Shown here piece after piece: positions 7,583 through 12,321 of a DNA stretch of 12,321 nt. The position numbers and the translations under genes are program-made. The notes beneath the pieces are model-generated. The model was not told the DNA's origin, searched no databases, and saw only the letters and a program-made list of their open reading frames with translations. The stretch's first letter is position 1, and each line of letters begins with the position of its first letter. This stretch comes from Deltaproteobacteria bacterium (GTDB taxonomy: Bacteria > Desulfobacterota > Binatia > Binatales > Binataceae): NCBI GenBank assembly GCA_021786815.1, contig JAJYMR010000087.1:1-12321 (forward strand). The letters run 5' to 3'.

Positions 7583-8782
7583 ATGGCGAAGAACCTCGAC
7601 CGGATTCAGACCCTGGTGATCGTGATGATGGAGAATCGGTCCTTCGACCACATCCTGGGCTACCTGAGCCTGCCCGAATTCCAGCATCCCGCCTGGGCGC
7701 GCATCGACGGCGTCCGGCAGGCGCAACTTTACTATGCCCACGATCCGTATCCGCCGCGCCCGCTTACGAGCCCGAGCCTCGATCCCGACCCGCCGCACGA
7801 GCGCGAGGATATCGCGATTCAACTGAACCCGCCGCTTGGAGGCCGGATGCATGGCTTTATCGACAGCTACAAGCGGGTGAATCCGGGCGCGCGGCTTGCG
7901 GGCGTGATGGAATATTGCACACCGAAGGACGTCCCGGTGACGGATTTCCTCGCCCGCAACTTCGCGATCTGTGACAACTGGTTCTCCTGTATTCCGGCCA
8001 GCACGTTGCCGAATCGCCTGATGGCGATGAGCGGATACGCGCTGGTCGATCACACGCCCGACGGTTATCTGCAGATCGTTGAAAATCTCTTTTACGACGA
8101 CCCGGACAATCTGCTCTACGAATGGCTCGACAAACGCGGCGTGAGCTGGCGGCTCTACCATTCCGGCACGTTCTTCTTCATGCAGATGCCGCGTCTTGCG
8201 CTGCGCTACGAAGCTGACGACGGGCTGCTGTTTCGCCCGCTCGACAGTCTGGCCGAGGATTTCGCGCGCGGCGACGTGCCGCAGGTCGTGTTTGTCGAAC
8301 CGCTTTACGAAGACGATCCGCGGCGCGGCAACGCGCAGGCCACCGACGACCATGCGCCCGCGTCGATATGGGGCGGCCAGCGGTTTCTCAAGATGGTTTA
8401 CGAGGCGATATCGTCGAACCAGGACGTGTGGCCGAACCTGGCCGCGGTCGTCACCTACGACGAACATGGCTCGTTCTTCGATCACGTCTATCCGCCTGCG
8501 ATAAAGACCGAACCGCCCGCGAACGCGCGCTACACGGATGGATTTGGCACGCTGGGCGTGCGGGTTCCGGCGCTCGTGATATCGCCGTTCGGAAAGGCAG
8601 GCTCTCTATGCGAGAGCCTGCTCGACCACACGTCGATCCTGAAATTCATCGGCGAGAAATTTGGCGGCGGCAAATACACACCGCTGGTTGACGCGCGTCC
8701 TGTCGGGAGCATGTCGGAGGCGCTGAGCGAGGAAAATCTCGCTTCGAGCGCGCCGGTCGCGCCCCCGCCGGCGATGCCGTAG
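7583..8782 (+). CDS. Phospholipase C/acid phosphatase-type phosphoesterase
   Basis: A 399-residue member of the phosphoesterase family (PF04185 type) that hydrolyses phosphate esters, in known members phosphatidylcholine or phosphomonoesters. The family motifs appear in order: VIVMMENRSFDHILGY (Glu17, Asn18) at the N-terminus, ATDDHAPASIWGGQ (His257), TYDEHGSFFDHV (Asp293, Glu294, His295, Asp300, His301), VRVPALVISP (327-335) and DHTSILKFI (348-356). The metal and catalytic residues seem complete. Most studied relatives are exported by Tat or Sec, yet this protein begins a few residues before the catalytic core and shows no signal peptide, twin arginine or lipobox. It may act in the cytoplasm, or be exported in another way. 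The C-terminal 25 residues are Ala/Pro-rich and low-complexity. It stands alone behind a terminator and converges on the flavoprotein gene. The substrate is not predictable. Confidence 0.87.
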   Translation: MAKNLDRIQTLVIVMMENRSFDHILGYLSLPEFQHPAWARIDGVRQAQLYYAHDPYPPRPLTSPSLDPDPPHEREDIAIQLNPPLGGRMHGFIDSYKRVNPGARLAGVMEYCTPKDVPVTDFLARNFAICDNWFSCIPASTLPNRLMAMSGYALVDHTPDGYLQIVENLFYDDPDNLLYEWLDKRGVSWRLYHSGTFFFMQMPRLALRYEADDGLLFRPLDSLAEDFARGDVPQVVFVEPLYEDDPRRGNAQATDDHAPASIWGGQRFLKMVYEAISSNQDVWPNLAAVVTYDEHGSFFDHVYPPAIKTEPPANARYTDGFGTLGVRVPALVISPFGKAGSLCESLLDHTSILKFIGEKFGGGKYTPLVDARPVGSMSEALSEENLASSAPVAPPPAMP

Positions 8783-8789
8783 ACAAGGC

Positions 8790-8838
8790 GCGGCGCGAAC
8801 CTTCGCGAGTTCCGGACCCTGCGAATGGTTCGCGCCGC
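8790..8838. terminator. Long hairpin between convergent genes
   Basis: GCGGCGCGAACC (8790-8801) is perfectly complementary to GGTTCGCGCCGC (8827-8838). Inside it, TTCGC (8802-8806) pairs with GCGAA (8821-8825), leaving one bulged T, so the stem reaches 17 pairs with a 14-base loop. It starts eight bases after the phosphoesterase stop and lies 48 bases from the end of the opposite gene. It has no U-tract on either strand, so it may be a bidirectional terminator-like or mRNA-protecting hairpin rather than a classic terminator. Confidence 0.5.
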
Positions 8839-8885
8839 TATAGCGTGGGCGCTGGCGATGTTTGCGGCGCGCGGCCGATTCCCCG

Positions 8886-10145
8886 TTACTCAGCCATCAG
8901 CCGCGACATCACCTTAAGCCCCATGTCCATCGCATCCCACGCGAAGCCGGCATGGAAAGGCTCGCCGTGGCCGAAACGCCACGGAGCGTAAACTCCGAGA
9001 AGCTTCTTCCCGAGCCTCCACATCGGTGAAACGCCGACCTTGTAGTTCTCGGGATGCTCGGTCGCGACGGCGACGGGCTTGAGCGGGTCGTCGGTGTACT
9101 TGAGCGGCACCTGCGCGAAAGTGGCGCGGTTGAACTCCTCCATTACGCACATGCTCATCGGCTCGAACTTTAGTTCCGGGGCCTTGCCCATGATTTCCGC
9201 AGCGATATGCTCGCCGGCCGCGTCGCCCTGCAACAGCGCGAGGAAGGCCTGCTTTATCGGAAAGTCGGCCGCGTCGCCCACGGCGAACACCGAAGCCTGT
9301 CCCTTCACCCTGCGGCTGTCGGGATCGACGTGGATGAAGCCGCGGTCGTCGCTCGGCAGCGGCGCGTAGGTTTCCTTGGCGATATACGGCGGAAACGAGG
9401 CCAGCAGGTCGTATTCGCGCGTCTCGCCGTTCTGGTATTTGACCACGCCCGGCTCGACCGACGTGACCACAAAGCCCTTGAAGCCCCTGATGCCGCGTTC
9501 CTCGAACTCGTTGGTCACGACGGTGTCGAGGCGCGGGCCGAAGGCCTGGATAAAGCTGGCTTCATACGTGGTCCAGGTTATATCGATAAGGTCGCGCACG
9601 CCCTGGCGGCGAAGCCACGTGTCGCTCATCAGGCACATCTCGTAGAGCGGCCCCGAGCATCGGTTGTTCGGCGGGATGAGAAACAGAAGCCGCCGGCGCA
9701 TCCCGGCCTTGGCTTCCTCGACAAGCTTTTTCATCGCCTCGCGCAGCCGCAGCATCTCTTCGGGCGTCCATACCGTGACCGCGTGCTCGCGAAGCCCGGG
9801 GATCTCCGCGGGGCGCAGGTCGGCGCCGGTTGCGACCACCAGGTAATCGTAGTTCGTCTCGCCGGTGGACAGATGCACCTTGCGCGGATCGGGTTCGACG
9901 CCGCGCACCTGGGCTTGGATGAACTCGATATTCTTGCGCTTCACCGCGCGGTCGAGCGGAACCTTGAAACTCTCGGGATCCTCGCCGAACGGGATGTAAA
10001 TCGTATTGGGCTTGAACAGGAAATAGTCGCGATCCGAGACCAGCGTAAGGTCAACGCGATCTCCAAGCTTGTATCGGAGATAGAAGGTGGCTTCCAAACC
10101 GCCGAAGCCGCCTCCAAGTACGACAACTTTAGGCCGTGCACCCAT
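8886..10145 (-). CDS. Sulfide:quinone oxidoreductase-like FAD flavoprotein
   Basis: A 419-residue two-dinucleotide-binding-domain flavoprotein, predicted to pass electrons from sulfide (or a related donor) to quinone at the membrane face. The N-terminus has the FAD-binding GGGFGG loop (11-16). YDYLVVATGA (99-108) and FAVGDAADF (287-295) are the further flavin-contact motifs. Two cysteines match the redox pair of sulfide:quinone reductases: Cys163 in NNRCSGPLYEM and Cys333 in SMCVMEEF. The third cysteine of classical type I enzymes, expected near residue 125, is absent. The C-terminal 50 residues are rich in Trp, Phe and Met and could form the amphipathic membrane anchor. The start at 10145 is supported by AAGGAG (10154-10159), eight bases upstream. 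Flavocytochrome c-type sulfide dehydrogenase or an NDH-2-like enzyme are alternatives. No sulfur-oxidation genes are nearby. Confidence 0.8.
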   Translation of the reverse strand: MGARPKVVVLGGGFGGLEATFYLRYKLGDRVDLTLVSDRDYFLFKPNTIYIPFGEDPESFKVPLDRAVKRKNIEFIQAQVRGVEPDPRKVHLSTGETNYDYLVVATGADLRPAEIPGLREHAVTVWTPEEMLRLREAMKKLVEEAKAGMRRRLLFLIPPNNRCSGPLYEMCLMSDTWLRRQGVRDLIDITWTTYEASFIQAFGPRLDTVVTNEFEERGIRGFKGFVVTSVEPGVVKYQNGETREYDLLASFPPYIAKETYAPLPSDDRGFIHVDPDSRRVKGQASVFAVGDAADFPIKQAFLALLQGDAAGEHIAAEIMGKAPELKFEPMSMCVMEEFNRATFAQVPLKYTDDPLKPVAVATEHPENYKVGVSPMWRLGKKLLGVYAPWRFGHGEPFHAGFAWDAMDMGLKVMSRLMAE

Positions 10146-10500
10146 CGGAAATTCTCCTTAAGAACAACCGCACACGTCTCCCGTTCCCTTGCTCACGGAA
10201 AGTCTCGGCGTCCAACGCGGAGCCGGTGCGAAACTCTCAAATTCTGGGTAATGCAAACCGCTTGCCGCGTTTTCGTCGCGTAAAGACGCGAATTGGCCCG
10301 CGCGGGGGCCGAATTTCGGCTCAAAAAACGCAGATCCGTGCGAAGGTCCAGCGGCGACAAGGCGCCGCCCGCGATGGTCAGAAGAATGTCACGTTCCGGA
10401 AAGCGACAGGCTGTTGGGTCGGAAAGCGACAGTTCAGGACCTGCCGATCGAGCAGTAACAAACTAGCCGCGACTCGGTCGTCAGCGGATTTCCCGCATGG
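10146..10500. other. 355-base gap with promoter region and short repeats
   Basis: No credible gene lies here. The part next to 10145 must hold the flavoprotein's ribosome site and promoter, but I see no convincing -35/-10 pair. A small inverted repeat, TCGCGT-AAAG-ACGCGA (10276-10291), lies about 130 bases upstream of that start and could be an operator. The rest holds the repeats described separately at 10387-10432. An open + strand frame across the gap has no ribosome site and no recognisable protein character. Confidence 0.5.
10387..10432. repeat. Direct 13-base repeats and imperfect palindrome, possible mobile-element end
   Basis: CGGAAAGCGACAG occurs at 10397-10409 and again at 10420-10432, giving a 23-base period. 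The first copy is the right half of a 22-base imperfect palindrome (10387-10408; arms TGTCACGTTCC and GGAAAGCGACA, 18 of 22 symmetric positions). Terminal TG...CA and repeated inner subunits recall the ends of IS21-type elements. No transposase gene is present, so at most this is a remnant. An array of protein-binding sites is the alternative. Confidence 0.4.
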
Positions 10501-11475
10501 TTACCCTGGATCAGGGCTCGCGCCAGGCGATTCTTTCGACGAGGCCGCACGCTCTTTGGCGCTTTTCCTGGCGCTCTGTTCGATAGTCGCGATCATCTCG
10601 TCGATTCTGGTGCGTGCGGCTGCGCTTGGCGCGGCAGTGCGCGCCTTTGCGAGCGCGTCGCGGGCGTTTGAGTAGTCTTTCGTCATCAGATACGCGACGG
10701 CGATATTGAACCGCGCCGGGAAGAAGTCGGGCTTGAGCGCCAACGCCGAGCGATATTCCTTAATCGCCTGGGCGTCCTCATGCTCGGACAGGTACATCGT
10801 GCCAAGGTCGGTCAGAGCCCGACAGTCGTTGGGATTTTGACGCAGGTAGCGGCGGTATGCGTCGATCGCGTCTTTATATTGGCGCATATCGAAGTACACG
10901 TCGCCCAGTCCACGCAGCGCTTCGCGATTGCCAGGGGCAATTTGAAGCACATGGGCGAACGCGTCGCGCGCCTTTTGGTAATTGACAGGATTGAAGACGC
11001 CAAAACGCATCGCGATGTCGGCGTAACGATTCCATACCGCGATATCGCTGGGCCTGCTCCGGGCCTGCTTTTCGGCCTCGAGAACCACGGCGTTTACCTG
11101 ATGACCGGCGACGGCGGGATGCCCGCCAGGAAGCCCGGGCTGGAAATGTCCAGGCGGCATCGGGAGGGCCTGGGCATGGAATGCCGCGGCCGGACGCATC
11201 GGGGATGGCTCAGGCGAGCGAGGATGCCTCGCCGACCTCGAGAGATACGCCGCCGTGAGAGCACCGCCGAGCATGAATGCGACGGCAACCGCGCCAAGCG
11301 AGCGCATCGGAACGCGGGACAGCAGGCCGTGACGCGCCGTCGCGCCATCGTTCGCCGCGCTCCCGAGCGGATTTCCGCACGCGCCGCAAAATTTGGCGCC
11401 CGGCGCACCCTCGGCGCCGCATCGCGGGCAGCTTTGCGCCGTCGATTCAGCGGCCAAAGCGGCGTTCTTTGACAT
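10501..11475 (-). CDS. Zinc-ribbon, single-pass membrane, TPR-repeat protein
   Basis: A 324-residue protein of unknown specific function, probably a scaffold at the inner membrane. From the ATG at 11475 it has an N-terminal zinc ribbon with Cys16, Cys19, Cys30 and Cys33 (CPRC-x10-CGAC), a transmembrane helix at about 60-78, a Pro/His/Met-rich linker (about 85-130) and four TPR-like helical hairpins (about 146-284; clearest in YFDMRQYKDAIDAYRRYLRQ). It ends in a charged, disordered tail. With the ribbon in the cytoplasm, the TPR region would face the periplasm, where it could bind partner proteins. A GTG at 11511 in the same frame would add 12 residues, but GAGGTG at 11485-11490 supports 11475. 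It lies 42 bases downstream of the kelch-repeat gene in the same direction, so the two are probably co-transcribed. Confidence 0.82.
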   Translation of the reverse strand: MSKNAALAAESTAQSCPRCGAEGAPGAKFCGACGNPLGSAANDGATARHGLLSRVPMRSLGAVAVAFMLGGALTAAYLSRSARHPRSPEPSPMRPAAAFHAQALPMPPGHFQPGLPGGHPAVAGHQVNAVVLEAEKQARSRPSDIAVWNRYADIAMRFGVFNPVNYQKARDAFAHVLQIAPGNREALRGLGDVYFDMRQYKDAIDAYRRYLRQNPNDCRALTDLGTMYLSEHEDAQAIKEYRSALALKPDFFPARFNIAVAYLMTKDYSNARDALAKARTAAPSAAARTRIDEMIATIEQSARKSAKERAASSKESPGASPDPG

Positions 11476-11517
11476 GGTCGATGGCACCTCGGGTTTGCCG
11501 GTCTCGAGCACCGCCGT

Positions 11518-12321
11518 TTACCGCACCATCGCGGCGCCCAGCGACGATCGCGCCACGGTCATGGCTCCTTTCGTCGCGGTGAACTTGCCGGTTGACGGAT
11601 TGAACAGCTCAGCGCTGTTCAGGCTGTCGCCGGAATCGTCAACTCCGCCCGCGATTAGAACCTGACCTCTAGCGGGACCCGAGGTAATCAGCACGGCGGA
11701 GGCAAGCGCGCGGCTCGTGGTCATCGGTCCCACAGCCTGGAAAGTTCCCGCTACCGGGTCGTAAATCTCTGCGCTGGACAACACCGTGCCGCTGCCGTCC
11801 TCACCGCCGGCTATCAGGATATCACCAGCCATCGAGCCCTTTACGTAGGGCGGGGCGAGCAGCGTCGCCGTATGCAGGTAGCGGGCGCTCGTCATCGCAG
11901 CCGCGCATCCCGAGGCGCCGGGTTTGCTTCCATCCGAGCACACGAACGTACCGGTATTGGGGTTGAACAGTTCCGCGGTCTGCAGAACCACGCCGGATGC
12001 GTCGAGACCGCCCGCGATCAGCACGTCGCCGGCGTTTGGCCCGGTCACGATAAGCGTGGCGGTGTGATTCTGCCGGCTGTCGGTCATGGTGTTGTTGCAG
12101 AAGCCGGTGTTCGGATTCACGCCGCCGAGCGACGAGCATCCGAAGGCGCCTGAAACCGGATCGAAGATTTCGGCGGTGTTGACGATTGAACCGTCATTTC
12201 CGCCCGCGATCAGCACGCTGCCGTCCTGCAGCAGCGTAGCCGTATCGAGAAAGCGCGTGTCGGTGAGCGTACTGAGGCAATAGCCGGTGTTCGGGTCCGC
12301 GCCGCCCAATCCCGAGCACTC
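11518..12321 (-). CDS. Kelch/galactose-oxidase-like beta-propeller repeat protein, 5' end outside window
   Basis: The C-terminal 267 residues of a larger protein; the frame is open to the right edge, so the start is missing. It contains four propeller blades with the pattern TATLL...VLIAGG.D.SG....SAE.F.P..G.F, repeating every 50-60 residues, and it ends on the strand that would close the ring (SSLGAAMVR). Three inter-blade loops, one at the window edge, carry cysteine pairs, for example CSSLGG..NPNTGFC and CSDGSKPGASGC, which suggests disulfides and hence an extracytoplasmic protein. The last two loops lack them. Such propellers bind proteins or glycans, and some relatives are oxidases, but no copper-site residues can be judged from this fragment. 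The TPR membrane protein follows 42 bases downstream and may be its partner. Confidence 0.8.
   Translation of the reverse strand, partial: ECSGLGGADPNTGYCLSTLTDTRFLDTATLLQDGSVLIAGGNDGSIVNTAEIFDPVSGAFGCSSLGGVNPNTGFCNNTMTDSRQNHTATLIVTGPNAGDVLIAGGLDASGVVLQTAELFNPNTGTFVCSDGSKPGASGCAAAMTSARYLHTATLLAPPYVKGSMAGDILIAGGEDGSGTVLSSAEIYDPVAGTFQAVGPMTTSRALASAVLITSGPARGQVLIAGGVDDSGDSLNSAELFNPSTGKFTATKGAMTVARSSLGAAMVR
11551..12243 (-). repeat. Tandem kelch-type blade repeats
   Basis: Four tandem coding repeats of 150-180 bases, recognised by the recurring VLIAGG (or ILIAGG) and SAE.F.P codons. Their DNA has diverged at third positions, so they are old duplications under selection rather than a recent expansion. 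More copies probably lie beyond the right edge. Confidence 0.7.

Noticed and set aside
6322..7584. A 420-residue open frame on the - strand opposite the thiolase gene
   Set aside because: It is a mirror frame of a confidently assigned gene, runs through the intrinsic terminator, and has no known motifs.
7463..8485. A 340-residue open frame on the - strand opposite the phosphoesterase gene
   Set aside because: It covers the terminator and the coding strand of a well-supported enzyme; no motif or ribosome site supports it.
10136..10675. A 179-residue open frame on the + strand across the gap at 10146-10500
   Set aside because: It starts with GTG inside the flavoprotein gene, ends inside the TPR gene in antisense, and its sequence is basic and patternless.
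11476..11511. GTG start at 11511 for the zinc-ribbon/TPR protein
   Set aside because: It has no ribosome site, whereas the ATG at 11475 has GAGGTG nine bases upstream.

Overview
The window is a GC-rich bacterial chromosome segment with eight protein genes and no RNA genes, CRISPR arrays or intact mobile elements. The organism cannot be named from the sequence. The high GC content, the large soluble/membrane hybrid kinase, the archaeal-type thiolase/HMG-CoA-synthase-like pair and the kelch-type repeat protein with 'VLIAGG' blades would suit an uncultured soil or groundwater bacterium of the Binatota/Desulfobacterota/Acidobacteriota kind. That placement is inference only.

Layout. (i) 11-2632, + strand: a membrane hybrid sensor histidine kinase with two receiver domains. 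(ii) 2681-3340, - strand, convergent with it: a nicotinamidase of NAD salvage. (iii) 3580-4755, + strand: an HTH/WYL-domain transcription factor. (iv) 4840-7449, + strand: a two-gene operon. The first gene is an HMG-CoA-synthase-like protein fused to a DUF35 zinc-ribbon/OB-fold module, and the second is an SCP-x/archaeal-type thiolase. The operon has a good sigma-70-like promoter whose predicted start site falls at the ATG, a palindrome across the -10 box, and a strong intrinsic terminator at its end. (v) 7583-8782, + strand: a phospholipase C/acid phosphatase-type phosphoesterase without a visible signal peptide. (vi) 8886-10145, - strand: a sulfide:quinone oxidoreductase-like flavoprotein, separated from (v) by a long hairpin. 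(vii) 10146-10500: a 355-base gap with short repeats that could be the remains of a mobile-element end. (viii) 10501-11475 and 11518-12321, - strand: a zinc-ribbon/membrane/TPR protein, and upstream of it a kelch-repeat protein that runs off the right edge.

The most interesting part is (iii)-(iv). Archaeal HMG-CoA synthesis and the bacterial PhlACB acyltransferase both use a complex of thiolase, synthase-like subunit and DUF35 protein. Here the synthase-like subunit and DUF35 are fused into one chain. The synthase-like half has lost, by alignment, all three catalytic residues of HMG-CoA synthase (Glu, Cys and His replaced by Thr72, Val103 and Asp225), while the thiolase keeps its own. This suggests a thiolase whose active site is supported by a catalytically dead partner. 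The adjacent WYL regulator, the operator-like palindrome and the predicted leaderless start suggest a regulated pathway of unknown substrate.
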